NCBI GenBank assembly: GCA_930367215.1
Contig: OV884056.1
Location: 233,421,127-233,485,126 of the forward strand
Origin: Pollenia angustigena
Lineage: Eukaryota; Arthropoda; Insecta; Diptera; Polleniidae
Direction of reading: 5' to 3'
Length of the DNA: 64,000 nucleotides
Shown: positions 55,119 through 64,000 of the stretch, piece after piece
Layout of the letters: each line of letters opens with the position of its first letter
Position numbering within the stretch: the stretch's first letter is position 1
Position numbers and translations under genes: made by a program
The notes under the pieces: generated by a model
Databases searched by the model: none
What the model was told of the DNA's origin: nothing
What the model saw: only the letters and a program-made list of their open reading frames with translations

Positions 55119-58100
55119 TTAAATGAAATTATATTGAAATTAACATTAGGATTGTTAACATTTCATTTAAAAACTCTGTATTATAAGAAACCTGATTTAA
55201 AGTAATATAGAGACATTCTTACCGAAACACTACATTCAGATGTAACTTTCTATTCAATATATAAATTTAAGGTAGAAAAACTATCAGCGTATCTCAGCGT
55301 ATAATCAAATTACTTAATATAAACCTAAATTTTCATTTAAGTTTATGGATTATTTTTTAATATAGTAGACAAGTAAAAATCAAACTATGTTTTTAAAAGT
55401 GGTTTGAAAAAACTGTATATATAAATATGAGTTACTGGTTAAGGTTGTATATACAATGAATAAAATTATGTGAGAACTGAATAGAATTTATAAGATTTGT
55501 TAAAATTAAAATAATAATATAATGGATAGAGTTGATAAAATTGAAAGGATTAGTATGGATTTTCTTAAAATCGCCTTGTGTGATTAGTTTGATGAGAATG
55601 AAGTATAGTAGAAACTCGATTCTTGCACGTTATGAAAACTGGGGTCGGTGCAAGCTTCGAGGTTGTCGCTAGTACCGAGTATTAATTTCCTATATAAAAT
55701 AAAAGATGCATATGTCTGTTTAAAATCGAAGTTTAATATTTCAATTGAAAACACTAAGTTCAACGCATTCGTATAACAGTAGATAGATATTTTATATGTA
55801 AGTAAAGAAATTTTAAATTTCCATATATGTATTCAGTCTAAGAAAACGTAAACAAAGCAGCACGCAAGAGTAATACAAGAGTAATGTTGCAAGTCTATAA
55901 ACAAAAAAACAAGATCGAAATCCGAAACTATAAAACCAAGATCAAAAGACTACTACTAAGATCAACACTAAGACTAAGATTAAAATCAAGAGTAAGATCA
56001 TAATACTAAGATTAAATATAGAATGTTAGTATAAGAAAAAAATTTTTATATATGTATAGTAGAAATGCTTAAAACAGAATGTATATTTAAGGATGTATGG
56101 AAGTGTATAAATATTAAATATAGAAGGGAAATAATAGGAAAACAAATTATAGGAATTACAAAACGGTATACAAAAACATTAAATAAACCATATAATATGG
56201 TTATTGAACTATTCATTTCATGGTATTAGTATATATACTAAATATAAGTATAAATAAATGATTAATGGAGTACGGTTTTACATAAATAAATAAAGTTTGT
56301 GATTTTCTTTTGCGGATTTAACTATTTTAAATTGTTTTATATTCTATGGATTATAATGGTATGGTATGATAATGTATGGTTAATAAACTAGAAAAAAAAA
56401 ACATATAAAGCTGTACTAATTATAAAACAAATTTGTTATCTTTAAATTCCTAACTGATAATTATAAGCAGATATAATAGATATTTACTTATTAAATATTC
56501 AAAACTCCTATGTAATACTCTTTTTTAGATCATCTTAATTGATTTTGTAATATGATTTCCTTTTTTCAGTAACATTTAATATTCTATTGGTATAGTCGAC
56601 TTCAAGTTTATACTATATATAAACTTTTACTAAATATTATCAAAACAATTAATAAATCATGTACTATGGTTAATAAAATGGAAATTTTATTGTATTTGTA
56701 TGTATAATGTATAATTATTAACTGTATGCAGTGTATCCATGGATTGAACTAAATTCTTAACTATACTGTCATTGTAGAGTATCAAACCATAGAAAAATTC
56801 TTCATTAAACTTATATTATAGAGTATCAAACTAGAAAAAAAATAAATAAAAGGTTATAAACATTGAGTAATAGTGAAACTATCTGCAAATGTTTTTAGAA
56901 AATGCTTATTAAGTGTTATCAACAAAAATTATATGCTAACTTAATTAACCGATTAATAGTTACTTTGACCTTTAGTCCGTTGTAGTGAAACAGACCAGAG
57001 TCTCTTGTGATAATTAAATCTGCGCAAAAAAAAAATATATATATATATAATTCTATTTAAGATTAACAAAACCCAAAAATTACAACTCCTTCTATTTGTT
57101 AAATGTAATTAAAAGTGATGTCGGTTGCTGTTGATATAAAAAAAGTGGTTGATCCCACAAGCCTACCGAGGCATTCAATGCAAAAAGTCATTAGAAAACC
57201 TATGCAACAAAGTCATTAACTATTCTAAACACATACACAATAACTGAAAAAAAACTAAAAAAATACTTATTCTACGATCAGTTTTATCTTTAATACGAAA
57301 ACGCACAAGTAAAATTATCATCCCTCACAAAATTTTAAGATCTTCAAGACACGTATACGAAGAAATTTCACACCTTCCACTAAAATAAACAACTTGTAAA
57401 TCATCAATATGAATACGCACAAGTAAAATTATCATCCCTCACAAAATTTAAAATCTTCAAGACACGTACAAGAACAAAATTTTTTCTATTTCATTTAATA
57501 TTTATATCTCTTTATTATAGATAAAAATTTTACTTTTAAACAAAATATTGAAATAAAAATTGAATTTTATTTACATTGAAGAAAGTTAGGCCCTATTAGC
57601 TTGACAAAAATAATATTCAAGTTCAATCATGTTTGGTTTTGATATTGTTAGGTTAGTCTTATTAATGTATTTGTGATATTTAATAATTATAAACATGATT
57701 AAGCATGCTCAATCAACAGTTTTAATTTCACAATTAATCATATTTTTGGTACAGTCCCGTCATATTTCATTAGTTAACAAATTTATAAAATAAGGGGCGG
57801 GGCTTATTTTAGTATAATTAAAGAATTTCAGAAAACCAAACATTTTTTTTTTTTTGGATTTGTTTTCTGTTTGTTAGACTTGTTACAGCTGCGTCAGCTC
57901 TATTCATGTATATTCTAAGTTGCTAATGTTCTTGTTGCTGTTATATATAAGGAGGAGTAGAGTACGATAACGAAAATTATTAAGGATCTATAAGTAAAAC
58001 CAAGAAGTTACTTTCTACTTTTTGTAATATAATTCTGATTATTTATGTAAACATAGCTAATGTGCAGCTGGTGGCTGTTGATATAAAAAAAAAGTGGTTG

Positions 58101-58972
58101 ATCCCACAAGCCTACCGAGGCATTCAAAGCAAAAAGTCACTAGAAAACCTATGCAACAAAGTCATTAACTATTCTAAACACACACACAATAACTGAAAAA
58201 CTAAAAATAATTATTCAACGATCAGTTTTATCGTTAATACGAAAACGCACAAGTAAAATTATCATCCCTCACAAAATTTTAAAATCTTCAAGACACGTTC
58301 ACGAAGAAATTTAACACCTGCTACTAAATAAATAAAAAAAAATTTTTCCCACAAATTCTTATGCACAAGTAAAATTATCATCCCTCACAAAATGTTTAAA
58401 ATCTTCAAGACTGACACGTACACGAAGAAATTATACAATTAACAAAAATATCACACCTCCTAAACAACTTTCTTTACACGTCATTTCCCTTTTACACGCA
58501 TATTCGTATTTGCATCTAAACAGTATTTTTAAAAATTTGTAGCGTTTTTTTATTTTTCAATAATAATAGTACTGAAAAAAAGCGCTAAAATGCAATAATA
58601 AAAACTTGGCAATTCTGCCACTATTCTTCTCACTTTTGTATGGAAAAAGTAGCTAGAAAGCCGATGCAGCGTAATCAAAATAGATAACCTTCAAACCATT
58701 TGCCTATTATATATATATATATATATATAACAACTAAAAATCCTAAATTAATATTCAAGTCGACGCTAAAATCCCGTCAAAATACCCATTTTGTTGGTAT
58801 TTTGGTTTCCCGGTTTTTAAATTCCTATTATAAATATTTTAAGCGTTTTTTTTATTTTTCAAAAAAAAAAAGCACTAAAATGGCCAATATAATAAAAACA
58901 TAGCAACACTTACACCATGCACCCAACTTTTGTATGGAAAATCATATTTGGAACCCCTTTAAACATACTACT
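51910..58972 (-). repeat. right arm of the giant palindrome
   Basis: Inverse of 44857-51894. Coordinates map as about 103804 to 103829 minus the left position, the drift of 25 bp reflecting small indels (for example the longer TA run near 55091-55115). Gene-free; open frames are mirror copies of those in the left arm. Confidence 0.85.
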
Positions 58973-58978
58973 TGTATT
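58973..58978. repeat. 6-bp TSD, right copy
   Basis: TGTATT follows the terminal CATACTACT with no gap. Confidence 0.8.
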
Positions 58979-59499
58979 CATGTTACCTTAATGTTAATGT
59001 TAAATTTCTGCGTTTTATATAAATCAATATGCATACATACTTAATCAATGCGATTTGAAAATATTTTTGTAAAAAAAGTACTAAATAAAAAAAAAATTTT
59101 AATATATTTTATGAAACCCTGTATGTCTGGTGAAAAATAAAAATGTTTCTATACATGTACATTTTTTTTCACTAACACATATTTGAGTTATGTACTACTA
59201 GGTACCTGTTGAGAGGGATTGTCAAAGAGTCGTGTTACTTAGTATACTTTGTTTACTATCATGAGTACTTTGCTACCTGTGTCACACACACCCTTTGTAT
59301 TGCATTACGGCTAAAATTTTAAATTTTTTATACAGAACAATATTTTTTATTATAACAGTTGAACATTTTTGGTCATACATGAAATGTAAGTGAGACTTCC
59401 CTGTATTATAATACTAACTCTTTGGAAACTAAACTTATGTAATTGTATGATGCAGGATTTAGTTTATTGAATTTTTTGAGTAGTTCAAACGTGTTTTTG
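58979..59499. other. gene-free stretch with a deleted element at 59222-59305
   Basis: 59222-59305 joins AAAGAGTCGTGTTACTTAGT to CTTTGCTACCTGTGTCACAC, the two ends of the element at 41565-42097 with the middle missing. The rest is AT-rich without recognised features. Confidence 0.45.
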
Positions 59500-59503
59500 T
59501 TAA

Positions 59504-59733
59504 CCCATAAAGTGTAATGTATTGAATTGGGTACCGGGGTACCCGGGTGCGCATATTGCGATGGTTAAAGTTTACGCAATTTTTTTGGAGTATTAAATGA
59601 GCAAAAAGATAAATCTAGAATCTGAGTTCGCTTTCATTTAAGTTAAATAGCGACGATCCATTTTTCTTAATACATTTTTTTCATGTTAATATACGTAGAT
59701 GGGTACCATGGTACCCGGGTATTAACACAAGGG
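59504..59733. mobile_element. 230-bp MITE, TTAA target
   Basis: TTAA at 59500-59503 and 59734-59737. Ends CCCATAAAGTG and, inverted, CCCTTGTGTTAATACCCGGG. GGTACC/CCCGGG palindromic words occur near both ends (GGGTACCGGGGTACCCGGGT on the left). A single-end relative lies at 40346-40425. Confidence 0.65.
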
Positions 59734-59737
59734 TTAA

Positions 59738-59960
59738 AAAAACTACACGCAAAATTTACGTTTATCCTCCAAAGAGGATAATAAAAGTATGATGGGTAAT
59801 TGTCACCTCTCCGCTAACGGAGTTAGCTTGAAAAATGTTCTCGTTAATTAAGGGGCTTCCAACCAATGAAGGTTGAATATAATATCTATTGGAGCCCCTG
59901 TATATTAAAAGTCTTAATATTTTTCCATCTTTTGTTCTACATAGAGGTAAAGTTTAATTA
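59738..59960. other. short gene-free stretch
   Basis: Contains a small hairpin TCCTCCAAAGAGGATA at about 59765-59780. No other signal. Confidence 0.3.
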
Positions 59961-59967
59961 TCTTATC

Positions 59968-61060
59968 TTAAAAATTAATGTCAGAAAACCCGGCACCCCC
60001 ATTATTCTGTGTCGTATTTTCCATAGGAAAATATCCATCAATATATTCGTCCAAGTCGTCGTCCTTGTCCTCCTGTTGAGATTCAAGGATCTCAGAATTG
60101 ATATCAGTGCTCGGCCTTTCACCATTTTCTATATGATTGATCCTCTGAAATTTATTCCGTTGGTGACTCTGTAATGAATGTGTTGAGGGTCTTATTCCCG
60201 AAAATCTGTTGTCCTGGGTGGGTCGATTCATATAATTCACCGTTCGCGTTTGCATGGATTGGTCTATTTCCATTGGAGTCGGATGTTTTGCTTCTGTAGG
60301 TCTGGATGGTAGTAAGTTAGATCTCGATTGATGTGGAACCTGGTTTCGATTCGTACAAAGATTCATCTGTCCATTGTTGTTCGTCCGGTAAATTTGGAGA
60401 ATATGTCACATTAGGCATCGTATTGATGATTATTTGGTCTGCGCTGGGTGTTCGCATGAGTAGTTTTAGCGACATTGTTCGCAAATTGTGTCCTAAGCTG
60501 TTGATTCTCCAGTTTTAGGCATAAATGAAGAGCCTCGTGTAAGTCGGATGGCTCTCTCATTCCAAGCAATATTGGTAAGTCTCCTCAGAGGCCTCGCCGA
60601 TATGTCTTCGTTAGTAGTTGTATGGAAGTGTCTCTCTCCTTCATACAAGCGATCTTATTTAAGATCAATGATTAATGGGCAATGACTTCTTTATAGCAAT
60701 CTTGAATCGTTTTGTTGCCCTGGGCCATAGAGGACATTTGGTATTATAATATACCCAAATCCCTCTTGTCCGCATAATGCATTGTCAAGCATTTTAAAAT
60801 ACTTTCCCAATGTAATGGAATATTGTATGAATCTAGTTCAATATCCGCACTACCAGTTATCTTATTCCTTATAACATTAATCATTCCAAAATATTTGGGC
60901 GTACCTCGTAATTCCTTAGTTCCCTTTCCACGCTTTTCTTCCACGAACTTAATTCAGTAGCGTTCCCCGAGAAATCCATTAGACATTTTACAATATCTGG
61001 AATCTTGTATAAATCAGTTAAATGCCTATGGTCTCCTTCTATTCCCTGATCGACAAATTA
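59968..61060 (-). pseudogene. gypsy-group (17.6/297-like) gag, decayed
   Basis: Minus strand. From about 61060: VDQGIEGDHRHLTDLYKIPD and [20 protein letters not shown], then [40 protein letters not shown], the MSSMAQGNKTIQDCYKEV block (about 60745-60690) and [18 protein letters not shown] (about 60545-60490). It ends in PTPMEIDQSMQTRTVNYMNR (about 60275-60215) and an acidic tail ending SDINF at 59968. This order matches capsid plus the C-terminal basic region of gypsy-group gag, which lacks zinc knuckles. Frameshifts separate the blocks; the last 132 codons (60366-59968) are open. No pol or LTR adjoins it. Confidence 0.75.
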
Positions 61061-61545
61061 CTGATTCCTATTTCTAATAGTCTCTTCCTCTGCGTTCGCT
61101 CTACGTACCATATTTATTATTTGTGCCTCTAATTCTGGGGACTGAATTAATGAAAGCTGTGGGATCTAGCTTGTGGTGTTCTGTGGTGGGTTTGGATTTG
61201 GGGTCGTTTGGGTTTATTATGGAAGGTCTGATTAAGTTATTCTGGTTAGCTATTATGATCCCTGTTTGTACTGTTGTGCCCATCGTGCGTATAAATGTAT
61301 TTGTGCCCTAGTCAGACGTACCCTTTGTCTAGTTATGGTATGTCTTTCGTTGTATTCTATCCCTGTATCACCCGATGAAGCTATCCAGAAAATATGTCAG
61401 TCATACAAAATTTGCCTTTTACAATGTTGTTTTTTATTCGATATTATATTTTCAACAGGAAATTTACTAACATAAAGCTTTGTCTAGACGATATTTTGAA
61501 TCAGCAAATGTATGCTTAAATATTATAACAAATACCTCTATCAGC
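61061..61545. other. gene-free stretch upstream of the gag relic
   Basis: A minus-strand open frame at 61283-61101 has an N-terminal-gag-like low-complexity composition but no firm motif. TCTAGACGATAT at about 61486 recurs at 63008, flanking the element in between. Confidence 0.35.
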
Positions 61546-61961
61546 ATATCGTTAACTTAATACGAAAAGGCCCTAACTCATAATTTTTCGAAATCGATAT
61601 TTTTACATATTTCGATAGACCATTACTAGATACACATTCTCGAAAAAAACTCAGATGAATTCGGAAAAAAATACCGAAGTTATAGCCTAAAAACGAAAAG
61701 CCCTAACTCATCTCTTACAATTTTCTAAAGAAAAAAGCCCTAACTCATTTTTGCTGAGGAAACAGCAACAAAGCATCAATTTTTATAATCTCTGTTGTTG
61801 TTTAGTGTTTGCTTTGCGCGATGTGCTGCTTTTATTTTATTTATTACCTTTGATTCTGCATAGAGCATTAAATGGCAGTCAGCTGTTTTAGTGCTCCCAC
61901 CTGTTATATACGCCTTGGCATTTATGTGTGGTAGTGAGTTTTAAAATGCCGTTATAAATTT

Positions 61962-62346
61962 ACCCCCGTATTCAAGGTATATTTATAGCAGGTAGTCTCG
62001 GAAAGCCAGCTGTTTATTTTTTATTTGCTTGTTTTGTGATACGAACTGTCAAATGTTGTATAGAAAACAAGTAAACAAGTTTTTCGTCTTTATCTTTTGT
62101 CTTTTTTGTCTCTTATCAACCCCTTTGCTGTTTGACAGTTTGTATCACATAACAACAATAAAAAGCCCTGTTGTTTGTTTTATTGTACAATTGTTGTAAT
62201 CTCGCGGCTACCTGCTATAAATATACCTTGCCCGTATTAATAAAAAATATTTTTGATTTATGAAAGGTTTATTGAACAAGTTTTCATAGGAAATTTGTTC
62301 AATAAACCTTTTGTAAATCACAAATATTTTCTATGAATATGGGGGT
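61962..62346. mobile_element. nested MITE pair inside the 1.45-kb element
   Basis: Outer ends ACCCCCGTATTCA and TGAATATGGGGGT (about 61961 and 62334). Inner ends AAGGTATATTTATAGCAGGT and its inverse (about 61974-61995 and 62208-62229). A further hairpin built on TTTATGAAAGGTTTATTGAA and its inverse lies at about 62255-62330. The order suggests one hairpin element inside another. It directly precedes the ORF at 62333. Confidence 0.6.
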
Positions 62347-62629
62347 TGATTCAACTTCAGGTCGAAGTAGTGGCGACCCTACTGTAAACTTGCTACGGGC
62401 ATTAGGATACGACCACTCAGGGTTAATTTATTTTAAAACAGATATATGTGGCGAATACGAGCTTCTACCCCAAAGAACAAAGTCTGCTAATAAACATATT
62501 GAACCTGGCCCCCTTTATACTTCAAAATTGGAAATCTCCAAGAAAAAGTGGGATCACTTGCAAGATTTAAAGAAGTTGCTGCCCAAAGACTGCCATCACT
62601 TTTATGAAAAGTTACCATATAAAAACTAA
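62333..62629 (+). CDS. unrecognised 98-codon ORF in the 1.45-kb element
   Basis: The frame contains VNLLRALGYDHSGLIYFKTD, then GPLYTSKLEISKKKWDHLQD and LKKLLPKDCHHFYEKLPYKN with a stop at 62627-62629. The mix of charged residues and the ending resemble C-termini of insect DNA-transposon proteins I have seen without a named domain, so I do not assign a family. The apparent ATG at 62333 lies in the MITE end; the true frame probably began upstream before that insertion (the frame is open from about 62340, GVDSTSGRSS). Likely the last exon of a transposase whose rest was deleted. Confidence 0.4.
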   Translation: MNMGVDSTSGRSSGDPTVNLLRALGYDHSGLIYFKTDICGEYELLPQRTKSANKHIEPGPLYTSKLEISKKKWDHLQDLKKLLPKDCHHFYEKLPYKN

Positions 62630-63032
62630 TATATTATGAAGATTTTATTACTTTTCAATGTAATATGATTATAATTTTTTTAATTTCCTTGTTTCTTTGT
62701 CTAAAACATGAATTTCTTTTAAATTACTTTTTGTTCTCGTTAAAAAAAAGCCCCAACTCATTTTTTTTTCAGAAAATACAACAACAAAAAGCCCTTACTC
62801 ATATTAATAAATAAAAATTAAAAAAAATTAATAAAACTAATATAACACTAAATTTGTAAAGTGTTTTTAATAAAAATTGCGTTTAAACAAATTTTGTATC
62901 AATATTGCATCTTTTTTTATTTAGTTTTTTCCTTCTCCTGTAAACTATGAAAAACATGAGTTAGGGCCTTTTCGTATTAAGTTAACGATATTCAATATGT
63001 TAGGTGTCTAGACGATATGCTGAAAATACTAA

Positions 63033-63407
63033 AGCTGCGTTCACAATCAAAAAAAACAATTTCGTTTTTTGTTCTATCTTTTTTCTTCCCAAAGTATTTC
63101 ATATATTTTTTTTTCAATTTTAAAACTAAATGTAACTAAAATATTTTTAAAAATGTAACTAAAGTTGAGTCAACTAGAACTTCAGCAACAATTTGTATGA
63201 AATTGTTTATGACGTTTAAAATAATTTTATTTAGTTTTGAATGAAAATTTTAACAAAATGTTTACAAAAATAAAAATAAATGTATAATATTGTTGTGGCT
63301 AAAATTTGCATACGGTTTCTTGATGCAAAATGTGTGTAGTTACGGAAGAAATTGTTGCTCTATTATGAACACCAAGTGAAAATGTTTTTTTGATTGTGAA
63401 CGTAGCT
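63033..63407. mobile_element. 375-bp MITE, TAA target (PIF/Harbinger-like)
   Basis: AGCTGCGTTCACAATCAAAA at 63033 and, inverted, AGCTACGTTCACAATCAAAA ending at 63407, with TAA on both sides (63030-63032, 63408-63410). A TWA 3-bp target is the PIF/Harbinger preference. Non-coding. Confidence 0.75.
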
Positions 63408-63410
63408 TAA

Positions 63411-63759
63411 ATTTTTCAAATTCATCATATGCTAGAAAATGATATTTCAATAAATAAGTTAGCATACAATTTTTGTGTCTACATGATATGTTGAATTTCG
63501 TATGTTGTTATGTATGTTGAGTAAAGAGAACATTTGTTTAAAAATTAAAAATTAATTTGACAATTCTCTTTTTTATTATTATATTTAAAATTTGTTATCA
63601 ATTATCGCCTTTATTGCAAAAATGAATAATTTTAGTGTAATTAAAACTTAAAAAGTAAGAGTGCTTTATTGGGCTTGGTCAAATCCGCAAAAAAATTAAT
63701 TATTTAGGGACTGGATTGATCTTAAAATTATTAGTAAAGTCTCACAGTTAATTAATTTA
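63411..63759. other. gene-free AT-rich stretch
   Basis: GTTAGCATACAATTTTTGTGTCTACAT near 63461 is a weak inverse of text at about 61480-61520, perhaps the ends of an older element containing the 1.45-kb one. Otherwise nothing was seen. Confidence 0.3.
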
Positions 63760-64000
63760 TTTCAGTTGTACCCCTATGGTTAATTATGAGCCGACCAGCA
63801 GAATGTGTTATGGATTCATTTGATACCCACACCACCATACTCCTAAAAATATTGGTCCTATAACCATCGTTTAGTATACCGATCGACGCAATCGCTATCT
63901 GAGTCGATATAACGATGTCCGTCCGGCCGGCTGGCTTGCTGTCCACTTGGTAGTGCGCAAAGTACTTTTCGCAATAATTTGATGAAATTTGGTACAATGG
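63760..64000 (-). repeat. dispersed muscoid-type repeat, inverse of the 37655-38360 family, cut by the window edge
   Basis: GATACCCACACCACCATA, then AGTATACCGATCGACGCAAT and GTCCGTCCGGCCGGCTGGCT (63918-63937) correspond in inverse to the 38200-38355 region. The open frame here is not a gene. Confidence 0.55.

Larger units (their letters stand above)
44857..58972. mobile_element. 14.1-kb palindromic element, AG...CT ends, 6-bp TSD
   Basis: The ends read AGTAGTATGTTTAAAGGGGT inward from both sides. The left arm 44857-51894 and right arm 51910-58972 are inverse copies; sampled stretches over the whole length differ by isolated substitutions and small indels (more than 98% by eye). TGTATT flanks both ends. 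A 6-bp TSD with 5'-AG termini is the integration signature of Maverick/Polinton elements. No polymerase B, retroviral-like integrase, ATPase, protease or capsid gene is present; all open frames are below 75 codons and duplicated in mirror image. It may be a non-autonomous Polinton derivative or an undescribed palindromic element. GC is very low except for a hairpin at about 48159-48205. Confidence 0.85.
61546..62991 (+). mobile_element. 1.45-kb DNA element, 36-bp TIRs and repeated AAAAGCCCTAACTCAT
   Basis: ATATCGTTAACTTAATACGA followed by AAAGGCCCTAACTCAT (61546-61581) is matched exactly in inverse at 62956-62991. The motif AAAAGCCCTAACTCAT recurs at 61696-61711, 61733-61748, 62746-62761 and 62787-62802 (the last two with one change each). 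ATAT or TTAA may be the target duplication; both fit. The interior carries the ORF at 62333-62629 and nested MITEs at 61962-62346. Confidence 0.75.

Noticed and set aside
44937..58903. 63-67 codon ORFs at both palindrome ends as a gene
   Set aside because: Mirror images of the same AT-rich terminal sequence including the (TA)n run; no domain.
44857..58972. Giant palindrome as a pure assembly or template-switch artefact
   Set aside because: An artefact would not normally create an exact 6-bp direct repeat at both outer ends next to different flanks, nor scattered arm differences. Not fully excluded; read evidence is needed.

Overview
The window looks like a block of fly (Diptera, probably a calyptrate or muscoid species) heterochromatin or intergenic DNA. 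It is very AT-rich, its splice sites and introns are of short insect type (61-62 bp introns), and almost every recognisable protein belongs to a transposable element (TE) family common in flies. I found no convincing host gene, tRNA, rRNA or CRISPR array. The organism call is an inference from TE content and base composition.

Layout, left to right. 1-480: a SINE-like repeat with a tRNA-like B box; an inverted copy lies at 33545-34021. 2219-2291: a lone Myb/SANT-like exon. 3022-4191: a MITE and an internally deleted mariner. 4450-7615: a full-length RTE-type LINE on the minus strand with a 16-bp target-site duplication (TSD) and two in-frame stops. 8182-13263: a 5.1-kb PIF/Harbinger-type element with a spliced Myb/SANT-like gene (+) and a HARBI1-like nuclease (-); both genes are hit by smaller MITEs. 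13962-15837: a fold-back element with an 8-bp TSD. 16620-23544: a decayed hAT transposase split by a 5.3-kb LOA-like LINE (18023-23315). 23564-28396: a Ty3/gypsy (mag-like) LTR element, itself hit by a TA-flanked MITE whose near-identical sister sits at 31829-32213. 29357-31232: a second hAT (ZMYM1/DUF4371 type) with an exact 8-bp TSD. 31269-31750: a Penelope GIY-YIG fragment. 32214-44856: a mosaic of MITEs, fold-backs, old gypsy pol remnants and a P-element-like C-terminal fragment.

44857-58972 is the most striking object. It is a 14.1-kb, nearly perfect palindrome: 7.04-kb and 7.06-kb arms around a 15-bp spacer, beginning 5'-AGTAGTATG, ending CATACTACT-3', and flanked by an exact 6-bp direct repeat TGTATT. 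A 6-bp TSD and 5'-AG ends are Maverick/Polinton hallmarks, yet no Polinton gene is visible. The arms are non-coding and carry their own internal duplications.

58979-64000: TTAA- and TAA-flanked MITEs, a decayed gypsy-group gag (-), a 1.4-kb element with six copies of an AAAAGCCCTAACTCAT motif and a 98-codon ORF, and a dispersed muscoid repeat at the edge.

The genes do not form a pathway. They record successive insertions, and TSDs plus reading-frame continuity allow part of the order to be read: hAT before LOA LINE and gypsy, gypsy before the TA-MITE, Harbinger before the TTAA-MITE.
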